DNA from: Nannocystis pusilla
GTDB taxonomy: Bacteria > Myxococcota_A > Polyangia > Nannocystales > Nannocystaceae
Direction of reading: 5' to 3'
Length of the DNA: 64,000 nt
Assembly (NCBI RefSeq): GCF_026626665.1
Contig: NZ_JAPNKE010000002.1
Span: 9,816,001-9,880,000, forward strand
Part shown: positions 11,947-20,547 of the stretch, piece by piece
How the letters are laid out: every line of letters starts with the position of its first letter
Position numbering within the stretch: the stretch's first letter is position 1
Notes under the pieces: model-generated
The model's database searches: none
Seen by the model: only the letters and a program-made list of their open reading frames with translations
Told to the model about the DNA's origin: nothing
Position numbers and translations under genes: made by a program

Positions 11947-12090
11947 CGGCGAGGCGGGCGCTCACAGACCTCCGCGCCGCTCGCCGTCGCGTCCAGCGGC
12001 CGGGGCGGGCGCTCGCCGGACCTCCGCGCCGCTCGCCGTCGCGTCCAGCGGCGAGGCGGCGCTCGCCGGACCTCCGCGCCGCTCGCCGTC
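11945..12090. repeat. Three tandem copies of a ~51-bp GC-rich unit
   Basis: The unit starts AGCGGCGAGG and runs through CCTCCGCGCCGCTCGCCGTC; the three copies are about 50, 52 and 47 bp with few changes. It begins at the stop codon of the GST gene. No coding potential is apparent. Confidence 0.75.
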
Positions 12091-12123
12091 GGGCGTGCGG
12101 ACGCTCGGGGCCCGAAGCGCGAA

Positions 12124-12148
12124 GGGCCGCGGCGACGTGCCGCGGCCC
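12124..12148. terminator. Strong GC hairpin, possible terminator between convergent genes
   Basis: GGGCCGCGGC-GACGT-GCCGCGGCCC: perfect 10-bp arms, 5-nt loop, no T-run. It lies between the GST gene and the convergent Lys-rich gene. Confidence 0.6.
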
Positions 12149-12155
12149 TCCTGGG

Positions 12156-12171
12156 CTGTCCCTACGGACAG
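12156..12171. repeat. Dispersed-repeat hairpin just after a stop codon
   Basis: CTGTCC-CTAC-GGACAG with a 4-nt loop, 4 nt beyond the stop codon (12176-12178) of the minus-strand Lys-rich gene. This is terminator position, without a T-run. Confidence 0.65.
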
Positions 12172-12175
12172 GTGC

Positions 12176-12580
12176 TCAGGCCTTCTTCTCGGCCTTCTTC
12201 TTCTCGGTCTTCTTGGCCTCGGGCTGCTTGGCCTCGGCCGGCGCCTTCTTGGCCTTGCGGGTCAGGCTCTGGTGCAGGTCGACGAGGCTGGGCAGGCTGA
12301 ACTTGGCGAGCGCGGCCTTGAAGTCCTTGTCCTTGGCCTGGCCCTTGAGCTCGGCGATCTTGTCGACGATGGCCTGGACGCCGCCCAGCTTCTTGGCCTT
12401 CTCACCGATCTCGACGAGGCGGATGAGCTTGCTGTTGGCGACGTACTTCAGGCGCTTCTTGAAGTCCTCGGCCGACTCGCCCGCGAACGAGCTGGGCAGG
12501 AGCTCGGCCACGCGGGCGACGAGCTGGTCCTTGGAACCGAAGAGCTTCTTGACGTGTTGCAGGGGTGTGGTCTTGGGCAT
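12176..12580 (-). CDS. Small Lys/Ala-rich hypothetical protein
   Basis: 134 residues from ATG 12578-12580 (MPKTTPLQHVKKLFG). The first ~95 residues are a compact, mostly helical domain; the tail (about 100-134) is a run of Lys, Ala, Pro and Glu (KKAPAEAKQPEAKK, ending EKKAEKKA). Such tails are common in nucleic-acid-binding or histone-H1-like bacterial proteins, but the family is not recognised. A GAGG lies about 9 nt upstream of the ATG. The open frame runs on upstream into the lipoprotein gene only because of that gene's frame break; a terminator hairpin separates the two. Confidence 0.65.
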   Translation of the reverse strand: MPKTTPLQHVKKLFGSKDQLVARVAELLPSSFAGESAEDFKKRLKYVANSKLIRLVEIGEKAKKLGGVQAIVDKIAELKGQAKDKDFKAALAKFSLPSLVDLHQSLTRKAKKAPAEAKQPEAKKTEKKKAEKKA

Positions 12581-12670
12581 TGCGATCCGCCTCGATGTTC
12601 GCCGCCATGAGCAGCTACGAAGGGGGTGGTTTCGGGCCTGGCCGGTGTGGACAGGGCCCGAAAGGAGCGA

Positions 12671-12695
12671 CCCTCTCGACGCGGAGTCGAGAGGG
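12671..12695 (-). terminator. Terminator-like hairpin after the lipoprotein gene
   Basis: CCCTCTCGAC-GCGGA-GTCGAGAGGG, perfect 10-bp arms with a 5-nt loop, 55 nt past the lipoprotein stop and upstream of the Lys-rich gene. It supports reading these as two genes. Confidence 0.65.
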
Positions 12696-12749
12696 CCGGG
12701 ACTCTTTAGAGGATCCACGGCCGCGGCGCAAGCGCGCGGCGTCGGGGGC

Positions 12750-13798
12750 TCACTGCGCGGGCGCGGCGGCCGGGTCGGCCGGGGGCGCGGCAGCCGGGTC
12801 AGCCGGAGCGGCCGGGGGCGGCATGGCCGGCTCGGCCGAGGGGGCGGGCCACCGGCGCCGCCGCCGACGAGGCCACCGAGGCCGCCGGCCTTCTCCTGCA
12901 GCGTCTTGAGGTCGCTGGCGCTCAGCGAGATCTCGAAGCTGAGGAGGGTGTCCTTGGCGTCGATCTTGACGGTGTCGGCGACCGTGGCGGGCAGGCCGAC
13001 CATCGCCAGGCCCATCTTCGCCATCGGCAGCGCCTCGTCGGCCTTCTTCTTGAGGCCCGAGGCCTGCTCGGCCGAGCCGAGGCCGGCGGCGAGCTTGACG
13101 CCGAGGCCGTCGCTGAGGTCGATCGAGCCCGAGAAGTCCTTCACGTCGACCTGGCCCTGCGCCTTCGCCATGCCGGCGAGCTGCTCGGGGGCGACGCCCG
13201 CGAACCAAATGTGGCGGCTCTGGTCGGCGCGGGTGAACAGATCCTTGTGCGGACCATCGACGGCGGCCTTGCCCTTGCCGTCGACCAGATCCTTGACCGC
13301 GGCGGCCCACGGCTTGCTGGCGATCACGACGGTGCCGGCGTCGACGATGTAGCCGGTGGCCTCGCCGTCCTCGACCTTGATGGTCTTCTTGCCGCCCTCG
13401 TCGACGACCGTGAACGGGACCTTGCCGTTGTTCTTCTCTTTCGCCTTGTCGGCGATGCAGGTCAGGTTCTTCTCGTCGCCGATACCGGTGCCGGTGATCA
13501 CGACCGAGACGCCGTCCTTCGCGTCGGTGCCGACGAGCACGGAGGTGACCGCCTTCTCCGGATCGAGGTTGCAGGCCTTCGCGGCCTCGACAACTTCCTT
13601 GTAGCCGGCCTGCGACTCGGCGATGGCCTTGTTGTCGGCGTACAGCTTGCTCTTGAGCAAGCCGCCGACGTCGATGCCGGCCATGATGGTGGCTTGCTCA
13701 GGGATGAGCTTGCCGCCGGCGGCGCTCGCTCCGCCCTTGCAGGCGGGGATCGCGAGGAGCGCAGTGGCAGCGAGGGTCGTGAGGATCGTCCGCTTCAT
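12750..13798 (-). CDS. Putative lipoprotein, frame broken near 12840-12844
   Basis: The start is ATG 13796-13798 (MKRTILTTLAATALLAIPACKGG), a clear lipoprotein signal with Cys about residue 20. The mature protein (about 330 residues) has a KLIPEQATIMAGID-type strand and alternating ValIle/Lys-rich segments, with no recognised domain. Near the C-terminus the original frame turns into Arg/Pro noise, whereas the sister frame gives PSAEPAMPPPAAPADPAAAPP and a stop at 12750. Restoring one base in the G5 run at 12840-12844 joins them. Without correction the frame falsely fuses with the downstream Lys-rich gene. An AT-rich stretch at 13811-13845 is the likely promoter. Confidence 0.7.
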
Positions 13799-13914
13799 AG
13801 CGGGGCACTAATACGCCACGAATTTTAATCGATCAACCAAAATAACCCGGGTACAGGCCGGGAGAGGATGTGTCTTTCCGCCTGTCGGTACATAGTGATC
13901 CAATCTGCCCAATT

Positions 13915-13938
13915 CTGCAGCGCGGCCGTACGCTGCAG
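13915..13938. other. Inverted repeat upstream of the RNase H gene
   Basis: CTGCAGCG-CGGCCGTA-CGCTGCAG: perfect 8-bp arms 41 nt upstream of the RNase H start. It could be a 5'-leader hairpin or a protein-binding site; no ligand-binding fold is recognised. Confidence 0.4.
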
Positions 13939-13979
13939 CGGAACCAGCGGCCGCTCGGTGGCCTGGTCGGAGCTCGCAC

Positions 13980-14693
13980 ATGGCGTGGAAACGCTTCGTT
14001 TTCAAGGATCAAACGGTGTTCGTTCGCGTCCTCGCGTCCGGCAAGCCCATCGTCCACCGCGGCCGGATCGAGATGCGCTACCGCCTGGGGGCCAGCAAGT
14101 CTTATCGCGCCACGCCCGATAATCTCATCGAGATTCCGGACGACACCGAGATCCTCTCCGACGACGCCTTCTCGGGGACTCCCACCCCCGTGGCGACTGT
14201 TCAGGTAGTTCGCGAGGAGCCGACTCGCGCACCGACCGACGCCACCATCATCATTCACACCGACGGCGCCTGCAGCGGCAACCCCGGCCCGGCCGGCATC
14301 GGCGTGCTCATCGAGCGCGGCGAAGAGGCCGTCGAGCACAGCGAGTTCATCGGCGAGGGCACCAACAACGTCGCCGAGCTGACGGCCATCCTCCGCGCGC
14401 TCGAGATGCTGCGCCCCGAGGACAAGGACGCGCACGTCCTCCTCTATACCGACAGCGGCTGGAGCCTCGGCGTGCTGGTCGGCGGCTGGAAGGCCAAGGC
14501 CAACGTCGAGCTGATCGAGAAGATCAAGGAGAAGCTCGGCGAGTTCACCGCCGTCGAGCTGCTCAAGGTGCGCGGCCACGCCGGCCAGTCGGGCAACGAA
14601 GAGGCCGACCAGCTGGCGACCATGGCCGTCCGCCGCGAGGACTCTAGGACCCGAACGCGGCGGCGATCGAAGTCGCCCCTCCCCGCCGTTTGA
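13980..14693 (+). CDS. Ribonuclease HI domain protein with extra N-terminal domain
   Basis: 237 residues. The catalytic RNase H core spans about 88-220: D95 in TDGACSGNPGPAG, E133 in NNVAELTAI, D158 in YTDSG and D210 in GNEEAD, with H200 in the flexible loop. All four acidic residues are present, so hydrolysis of RNA in RNA-DNA hybrids is expected. The first ~85 residues (AWKRFVFKDQTVFVRVLASG) form an extra small domain unlike the usual hybrid-binding HBD. The tail is basic. The 3' end overlaps the convergent deacetylase gene by 50 nt. Confidence 0.9.
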   Translation: MAWKRFVFKDQTVFVRVLASGKPIVHRGRIEMRYRLGASKSYRATPDNLIEIPDDTEILSDDAFSGTPTPVATVQVVREEPTRAPTDATIIIHTDGACSGNPGPAGIGVLIERGEEAVEHSEFIGEGTNNVAELTAILRALEMLRPEDKDAHVLLYTDSGWSLGVLVGGWKAKANVELIEKIKEKLGEFTAVELLKVRGHAGQSGNEEADQLATMAVRREDSRTRTRRRSKSPLPAV

Positions 14694-15537
14694 TCAGCTC
14701 GCGCAGGCGCGCGAGCCGCTGCTCGAGCGGGGTCCGCAGCTCGGGCTGCCGCTTGCGCAGCGCGGGATCGATCGGGTCGCTGTCGGGGTCGGCGAGGTCG
14801 AGCGCGTGCAGCTCGAGGTGCAGCGCGGGCAGCCGCAGCGCCTCGCGGTAGAGCGGGCCGCCGCGCAGCACGAAGGTCCCGACCATCGGCAGGCGCAGCA
14901 GCGGGCTGACGCTGATCGGCACCTCCCACATCCCGACGTCCGCCCGGTAGTACGGGTGCGCCGGCCCGACGAAGCTCCGCAGGCCGCGAGCCCGCGACTG
15001 CGAACGGCGCCCGCGCACGCGGATCCACGCCATCGCCGCCAGCTTGGCCGCGTAGTACGGCAGCGACGGGAGCAGCGAGCTGTCGTAGCGGTAGCCGAGC
15101 GCGCCGACCTGCTGCAGCAGCAGCTCGTCGTGGCAGTAACCCGGCGCGCGGAAGCCCCGCGGCTCGGCGCCGAGCTTGCGCAAGAGGTCGTCGCAGCGCC
15201 GCAGGTCGCGATAAACCTGTCCCGAAGGCCAGTCGACCAGATCGTAGGCGTGGCTGTAGCTGTGGTTGGCGAGCTCGTGCCCCGACTGCGCGGCCAGGGT
15301 CAGCAGCGCGGCGCCGTGGCCGGGGCCGTTCATGTCGCGCTCGAGGTCGCGGCCGACCACGAAGAAGGTGGCGCGCGCGCCGGTCTCCGCGAACAGCCGG
15401 AGGAGCCGCGGCAAGCAGCGCCCGAGCACCACGTCGGCTTGCTCGGGCGTCGGCGGCGGCAGGCCGTGGATCGCGTGGTAGCAGGCGAGGTCGTCGAGGT
15501 CGACGCTGAGGATCGTGCCGCGCAGCTCGGTCGTCAT
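14644..15537 (-). CDS. Polysaccharide deacetylase (NodB-like)
   Basis: About 297 residues from ATG 15535-15537 (MTTELRGTILSVDLDDL). The NodB fold has metal/catalytic motif 1 VDLDD, the ATFFVVG strand, the HSYSH metal-binding motif and RAPGY (motif 3). It is predicted to remove N-acetyl or O-acetyl groups from a surface glycan precursor; this polysaccharide-biosynthesis type often travels with glycosyltransferases. Last of a tight three-gene unit: its ATG shares one base with the upstream GT2 stop codon. It has no signal peptide, so it probably acts on a cytoplasmic lipid-linked precursor. Confidence 0.88.
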   Translation of the reverse strand: MTTELRGTILSVDLDDLACYHAIHGLPPPTPEQADVVLGRCLPRLLRLFAETGARATFFVVGRDLERDMNGPGHGAALLTLAAQSGHELANHSYSHAYDLVDWPSGQVYRDLRRCDDLLRKLGAEPRGFRAPGYCHDELLLQQVGALGYRYDSSLLPSLPYYAAKLAAMAWIRVRGRRSQSRARGLRSFVGPAHPYYRADVGMWEVPISVSPLLRLPMVGTFVLRGGPLYREALRLPALHLELHALDLADPDSDPIDPALRKRQPELRTPLEQRLARLRELIKRRGGATSIAAAFGS

Positions 15538-16274
15538 CACCGCTCCTTCGCGCCGCGTCCGAGGTGGATCGCGGCCATCAGGCGCGCCAGGTTCTTGAGC
15601 ACCCGCGGCACCCGCCGCGCCAGGTGGATCGAGGGCGCGCGCTTCTCTTCCAGCTCGACCGGGATCTCGGTGACCGGCACGCCGTCGCGCTGGGCCCGGA
15701 TCACCAGCTTCGAGGCGAACACGTCGTGACCGACGACGCAGCGCGCGACCACCGGCAGCAGCGCGGCGCGGCGAAACGCCTTGAGCCCGTGCGTGTCGGT
15801 GCCGCGATAGCCGAGCGTGACCCGCAAGAGGCCGTTGTAGGCCCGCGTGGCCGCGCGCCGGCCGAGCGGGCGACGATCGTGCGCCCCGGGCATCGCCTTC
15901 GAACCGACCACGAGGTCGGCCGCACCGGCGCGCAGCAGCGCCAGCGCGCGCCGGTGGAAGTCGAGGTCGCACAGATCGATCTCCTCGCAGAGGACGAACT
16001 CGCCGGCCGCCTGCTCGATCGCCATGCGCAACGCGGCGCCGTAGTTGGGCGACGGGCACGAGAACCACTTCACCCGCGGATCGAGGGCGGCGAGCTCGGC
16101 CGCGATCTCGCGGGTGCGGTCGCGGCTGCCGTTCTCGGCCAGCCACAGCTCGAACGACAGGCCCGCGGCGTCGAGCCCGCGGACGAGGCCGTGCACGCTG
16201 TCGCGGAGGATCGCCTCCTCGTTGTAGACGGGGATGACGACGCTGACCTCGGGCCTCGCGGACGACTCGCTCAT
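15537..16274 (-). CDS. Family 2 glycosyltransferase (dolichol-phosphate-mannose-synthase-like)
   Basis: 245 residues, GT-A fold: SVVIPVYNEE at the N-terminus, the ENGSRDRTREIA loop, and CEEIDLCD in place of the usual DxD region (acidic residues near 105-110), then HGLKAFRR. Length and motifs match DPM1/DPG synthase-like GT2 enzymes that transfer a sugar to a lipid carrier. It overlaps the upstream FAD gene by 4 nt (ATGA) and the deacetylase by 1 nt, so the three are translationally coupled. The real donor and acceptor cannot be inferred. Confidence 0.88.
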   Translation of the reverse strand: MSESSARPEVSVVIPVYNEEAILRDSVHGLVRGLDAAGLSFELWLAENGSRDRTREIAAELAALDPRVKWFSCPSPNYGAALRMAIEQAAGEFVLCEEIDLCDLDFHRRALALLRAGAADLVVGSKAMPGAHDRRPLGRRAATRAYNGLLRVTLGYRGTDTHGLKAFRRAALLPVVARCVVGHDVFASKLVIRAQRDGVPVTEIPVELEEKRAPSIHLARRVPRVLKNLARLMAAIHLGRGAKER

Positions 16275-17605
16275 CGCGGCTCCTGTCCGGCGAGCCGCGC
16301 GGCGGCCCACTCGCTGGCGGCGCGCCCGGCCAGCAGACAATCTTCCATGCTGTTGTAGATCCACCCGCCGTAGCGGCCGCAGCTGTGGATGCCCTGTCCT
16401 TCGAGCCAGGTGAGGATGGTGGCGCGAGCGGCGGCGTAGGCGGCGTCGAACACGACGTAGGCGTGCTCGACCACGCGGACCTCGACGAAGCGGACGTCCT
16501 CGGCCGCCCGCAGCGCCCCGACCTCGACGAGGCCGGCGTAGACGCCGGCGAGGTCGATCGGACCTGTCCGCTCGTTCAGCTCGACGTACAGCCCGCTGCA
16601 GCCGGCCGGAGCCATGCGCGGGGCGGCGTTCGAGTAGACGCCGACGCGGAAGAAGGGCAGGCGCGGCTCGGGCACGTAGACCCAGTGATAGTCGCACGGC
16701 GCGGGGGCGCCGACGGCGATGTCGAGGTAGCGCCAGCGGACGTGGCGCAGGGCGCCGGCGGCGTCGCGAATCTCCGCCGGGGCGGCGGGGATCCGGCGCA
16801 CCAGCTCGGGCAAGGGGATGCTCGAGACGAGCGCGTCGTAGCTGCGCCAGTCGGCCTCGGCGCCGAGCTTGATCCGCCGACCGACGACGTCGACCTCGTC
16901 GATGTCGCTGCCGAGCCGCAGCTCGACCTCGGGCCGGCTGGCGAGGCCCGCGCGCATTCGCTCCGGCACCGCGTCGATGCCCCCGGCGGTGGGGACGAGG
17001 AAGCTGGCGTTGTAGCCGAGGCCCTCCTGCGACAGGCCGATGGCCCCGCCGATCACCTGCGCGGTGTCGGGGATCGGGATGTAGCGCGAGACCCAATCGG
17101 CGGTCAGCCGCTCGAGGTGCTCACCCCACAACTTGCGGTTGTACGGGACGAAGAAGTGCTTGGCGATCCCGGCGCCGAAGCGGGCCTCGGCGAAGCCGAC
17201 GAAGGTCTGCGGCTCCGGCGCGCCCTTCGCCGCCCGCTCGCGCGCCGCCACGTAGCCGACCAGGCACTCCTGCACTACCTCGAGCGGCAGGCCGTGCAGG
17301 TTGGCCTGGAACGGGTAGGGCAGCTGCACGCCGTGGCTGTGGATGCAGGTGCGACGCGCCACGGTGGCGAGCTCGCCCGGCTTGAACAGACCCTCGACCA
17401 GCGCCTTTATCGACGGGTCGCGCAGGTGCAGCCAGTGCCCGGTGACGTCGAAGGTGAAGCCGTCGCGGCGATAGCTGCGGGCGTGGCCGCCGACGCGAGC
17501 CTCGCGCTCGACCAGCAGCACCGGCCCGCGCGCGTGCCAGGCGGCCGAGAGCCCGGTCAGGCCGGCTCCCAGCACCACGAGCGGCGTTCGCGGGGGCGAT
17601 GACAT
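16271..17605 (-). CDS. FAD-dependent oxidoreductase (UDP-galactopyranose-mutase/protoporphyrinogen-oxidase-like)
   Basis: 444 residues from ATG 17603-17605 (MSSPPRTPLVVLGAG); upstream in-frame codons to 17716 overlap the divergent kinase leader. The N-terminal Rossmann FAD motif VLGAGLTGLSAAW is followed by the amine-oxidase-type VGGHARS and, near the C-terminus, the second FAD segment (GIHSCGRYGGWIYNSMED). Proteins of this kind adjoining glycosyltransferases are commonly sugar-nucleotide or lipid desaturase/mutase-like enzymes. First gene of the glycan cassette, coupled by a 4-nt overlap to the GT2. No membrane segment is seen. Confidence 0.82.
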   Translation of the reverse strand: MSSPPRTPLVVLGAGLTGLSAAWHARGPVLLVEREARVGGHARSYRRDGFTFDVTGHWLHLRDPSIKALVEGLFKPGELATVARRTCIHSHGVQLPYPFQANLHGLPLEVVQECLVGYVAARERAAKGAPEPQTFVGFAEARFGAGIAKHFFVPYNRKLWGEHLERLTADWVSRYIPIPDTAQVIGGAIGLSQEGLGYNASFLVPTAGGIDAVPERMRAGLASRPEVELRLGSDIDEVDVVGRRIKLGAEADWRSYDALVSSIPLPELVRRIPAAPAEIRDAAGALRHVRWRYLDIAVGAPAPCDYHWVYVPEPRLPFFRVGVYSNAAPRMAPAGCSGLYVELNERTGPIDLAGVYAGLVEVGALRAAEDVRFVEVRVVEHAYVVFDAAYAAARATILTWLEGQGIHSCGRYGGWIYNSMEDCLLAGRAASEWAAARLAGQEPR

Positions 17606-17693
17606 GGGCCGCTCTTGTAGCAGGTCCCGGCGGGCGGCGCCTCGCACTCGGCGATGGACACGCGGATCTGCGGGCGGCACACTCAGCTCGTCC

Positions 17694-18641
17694 ATGGAGC
17701 TCCAGAGTCTCGGCAAGTTCCGTCTGGTCCGGCCGCTCGCGGTGCGCAGCTCGGTGTTCCACCTGTTCCTCGCGCGCCACGAGGACGACCCGGAGGCGGC
17801 GCCGCCGTCCTACGTCGTCAAGCTGCTGCCGTCGGGCTCGGGCCCCGAGCACGCGATATTGGCGGCCCAATTCGAGCACGAGATCCGCCTCTATCAGGCG
17901 TTCAATCACCCGGGCATCCCGAGCGCGCACGCCGAGGGCGCGCAGAACGGCGTGCGCTATCTCGTCCTCGACGCGATCGACGGCTGCGACCTGTCCGTGC
18001 TGCTCGGCCACGACGTCGGCAGCCCGCGCGGCGTCAGCAAGGAGATCGCGGTCTACATCATGGGCCAGCTGGCCGACGCGCTGCACCACGTGCACACCGC
18101 CGAGGCCGACGACAAGGGCAAGCTGGTCGAGCTCAACGTGGTGCACCGCGACATCTGCCCGGCCAACGTGCTGCTGTCGCGCACCGGCCAGGTCATGCTG
18201 GCCGACTACAACTCCGCCACCAGCATCTGGCTGGCCCGCGAGAGCGACATGTCCCAGGCCGGCTCGAAGGCCTACATGGCCCCGGAGCGGGTCGTAGGGA
18301 CGGCGGCCGCGACTGTCTCTTCGGACATCTTCGGCCTGGCCGTGATGCTGTGGGAGATGCTGAAGGGCCAGCGCTGCTTCAAGGCCGACGACGACCTCAA
18401 GACGATGGACGCGATCGTCAAGTTCGACGCCGGCCACCCGAGCCGCCGCCTGCCGGGGCTGTCGCCGAAGCTGGCCGAGATCGTGCGCAAGAACCTCGAC
18501 CGCGACCCGGCCCGCCGCTACGCCAACGCGTACCAGGTGCTGCAGCGCCTGGCCCAGTGCCCCGAGGCGACCGCCGCCGAGCGCGCCCAGCAGGAGCTGG
18601 GGGCGCTGGTGGTCGAGGCCAGCGGTCGGGCCATGGTCTGA
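17694..18641 (+). CDS. Eukaryotic-type Ser/Thr kinase with degenerate G-loop and DYN motif
   Basis: 315 residues from ATG 17694 (MELQSLGKFRLVRPL). The ATP Lys is K43 in VVKLLP, the catalytic loop is VVHRDICPANVLL, and MAPE marks the end of the activation segment. The Gly-rich loop is lost (PLAVRSSVFHLFLA instead of GxGxxG) and DFG reads DYN (LADYNSA). The catalytic Asp and Mg-binding Asp remain, so activity is possible but may be weak. No sensor or membrane segment follows, so a cytoplasmic signalling role is likely. GACMTGTCC words of the dispersed repeat occur at 17988 and 18247 inside the gene. It is followed 5 nt later by a membrane-protein gene. Confidence 0.88.
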   Translation: MELQSLGKFRLVRPLAVRSSVFHLFLARHEDDPEAAPPSYVVKLLPSGSGPEHAILAAQFEHEIRLYQAFNHPGIPSAHAEGAQNGVRYLVLDAIDGCDLSVLLGHDVGSPRGVSKEIAVYIMGQLADALHHVHTAEADDKGKLVELNVVHRDICPANVLLSRTGQVMLADYNSATSIWLARESDMSQAGSKAYMAPERVVGTAAATVSSDIFGLAVMLWEMLKGQRCFKADDDLKTMDAIVKFDAGHPSRRLPGLSPKLAEIVRKNLDRDPARRYANAYQVLQRLAQCPEATAAERAQQELGALVVEASGRAMV

Positions 18642-18646
18642 AGGAC

Positions 18647-20341
18647 ATGTCCGCAAGGCCAGGCACCGGCGACCCACGGCCGGCGCAGGCCGGGCCGCAG
18701 CGCGACGAACCGGCCGCGACGGCCACGGACGAGCGCGCAGCGCAAGCCGGCGGGAGTCATAGCGAAGGCGTGGGCCGGCCAAGCGCGAGTGACCGAGCTG
18801 TTGCGACACCCGCGGCGCCGGATGCCGGTGACGGCGCGCATCGGCGAGACACGAGCTTGCGCGCGCTGGTGAGGGCGGAGGCGCCGGTGCTGCTGCCGCT
18901 GGCGGTGGCGGTGCTGGCGGCGACGTCGTACTTCTCGGGCCCGCCGGCGTGGAACCAGAACTCGCGCCTGGCGCTGACGCGTGCGCTGGTCGAGCAGGGC
19001 ACGACCGTCATCGACGACTACCACGCGACCACCGGCGACAAGAGCCTGCGCGACGGCCACTTCTACAGCGACAAGGCGCCCGGCACCTCGCTGTTGGCGA
19101 TGCCGGCTTATGCGCTCTACCACGGCGCGCGACGCCTGGTCGGCGCCGAGCCGCCCGACGTCCGCCTGGTCCCGCTCGACCCTCGCGATCCGAACCGCGA
19201 CCCCGCGGCCCGCCGCCCGGGCGACCGCCTGGCCTACAACCAGGCCTACCGCACCGCGCTCTACGTCAGCCGCGTGGGCTCGGTCGGCGTGTTCGCGGTG
19301 CTCGGGGCGCTGGCGCTGTACCTGCTGGCGCTGCGGCGGCTCGGCGACCGGGCCGGCGCGCTGCTGCTGGCGGCCGCCTACGCCCTCGCCACGCCGGCGC
19401 TGATCTACGGCTCGGCCTTCTACGGCCACCAGCTGTGCGCCGACCTGCTCCTGCTCGGGTTCGCCGGCATCCTCCTGGGGCAGGGCCGATGGACCATGGC
19501 CTTCGGGACAGGCATGTGCCTCGGCCTGGCGGTGCTGTGCGAGTACCCGGCTGCGGTGCCGGTGGCGCTGCTGTGGCTGTTCGCCTGGCTGCGCCGCGGC
19601 CCCCGCTTCGCGGCAGTGGCCGCGCTCGGCGGCGCGCCGGCGGCGGCGGTCCTCGCCGTCTACCACACGGTCGCGTTCGGCGGCCCGCTCAAGACCGGCT
19701 ACGACTTCGTCTACCTGGCCGAGTTCGCCGAGGGCATGCGCGTCAACTACGGCATCCACGCGCCCGACCCGCGAGTGCTGCTCGAGCTGCTGTTCGGCGC
19801 CTATCGCGGGCTGTTCTACCTCGCGCCGGTGCTGCTGCTGGCGCCGTGGGGCCTGGCGTGCGAGCTGCGCGGCTGGCCGCCTGTCCCGAAGAGCATGCTC
19901 GAAGGGACATGGCCGGTGAAGCACGTCGCCTGCGTGTGCCTGGCGATCGTCGGCTTCTACCTGGCGCTCAACGCCGGCTATTACATGTGGGACGGCGGCG
20001 CGGCGATCGGCCCGCGCCACTGCGTGCCGATGCTGCCGTTCCTGGCGCTGGCGCTGGCGCCGGCGATCCGCGCGGTCCCGCGGGCGGTCGTCGGCCTGGC
20101 GCTGATCTCGGGCGCGCTCACCCTGCTGCTGGCCGCCGCGGCCCCCGAAGCGCCGCAATTCGGCGACCCGCTGTGGGGCCACGCGTGGCCGCGGATCTGG
20201 GCGACCGACACCGGCTACGCGGGCCCCGCCAACCTCGGCCGCATGCTCGGCCTGCCGGGCCCGCTCAGCCTGGTGCCGCTCTTGCTGGTGCTCGCGTGGT
20301 GCTACGCGCAGGCGCGGCCGCACCTGCGGGCGCGAGGGTGA
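18647..20341 (+). CDS. Multipass membrane protein, GT-C/PMT-like
   Basis: 564 residues. A ~60-residue hydrophilic N-terminus is followed by about 10 hydrophobic helices. The loop after the first helix contains GHFYSDKAPGTSLLAMPAY, which resembles the first periplasmic loop of lipid-linked-sugar transferases (GT39/PMT-like). It is a probable polyprenyl-sugar-dependent glycosyltransferase of the envelope. The ATG (18647-18649) lies inside a perfect GGACATGTCC (18643-18652), 5 nt after the kinase stop; later ATGs give a truncated first loop. Family identity is moderate. Confidence 0.7.
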   Translation: MSARPGTGDPRPAQAGPQRDEPAATATDERAAQAGGSHSEGVGRPSASDRAVATPAAPDAGDGAHRRDTSLRALVRAEAPVLLPLAVAVLAATSYFSGPPAWNQNSRLALTRALVEQGTTVIDDYHATTGDKSLRDGHFYSDKAPGTSLLAMPAYALYHGARRLVGAEPPDVRLVPLDPRDPNRDPAARRPGDRLAYNQAYRTALYVSRVGSVGVFAVLGALALYLLALRRLGDRAGALLLAAAYALATPALIYGSAFYGHQLCADLLLLGFAGILLGQGRWTMAFGTGMCLGLAVLCEYPAAVPVALLWLFAWLRRGPRFAAVAALGGAPAAAVLAVYHTVAFGGPLKTGYDFVYLAEFAEGMRVNYGIHAPDPRVLLELLFGAYRGLFYLAPVLLLAPWGLACELRGWPPVPKSMLEGTWPVKHVACVCLAIVGFYLALNAGYYMWDGGAAIGPRHCVPMLPFLALALAPAIRAVPRAVVGLALISGALTLLLAAAAPEAPQFGDPLWGHAWPRIWATDTGYAGPANLGRMLGLPGPLSLVPLLLVLAWCYAQARPHLRARG

Positions 20342-20547
20342 CGGCACGTTGATCCCTTGACGGTCGGCGCGACGCCCGTCGTGTCGTGAAGCCTCGACGG
20401 CGGCGGAGTTCTCTATTTCGGGCTCGTCGGTCCGTTATTCCATGAGGGGGTTGAGGCGAAATTGTTTGGTGGATGCGAACCTCGGACGCTGAGACTGTGC
20501 TGGGCGTGACATGCGCATGCACTCGACCTGAGGTATGGTTCGGCGGC

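Noticed and set aside
12176..13798. A 540-codon frame uniting lipoprotein and Lys-rich protein as one fusion.
   Set aside because: The middle is Arg/Pro/Ser noise from a frame break, and a terminator hairpin and a good start codon separate the genes.
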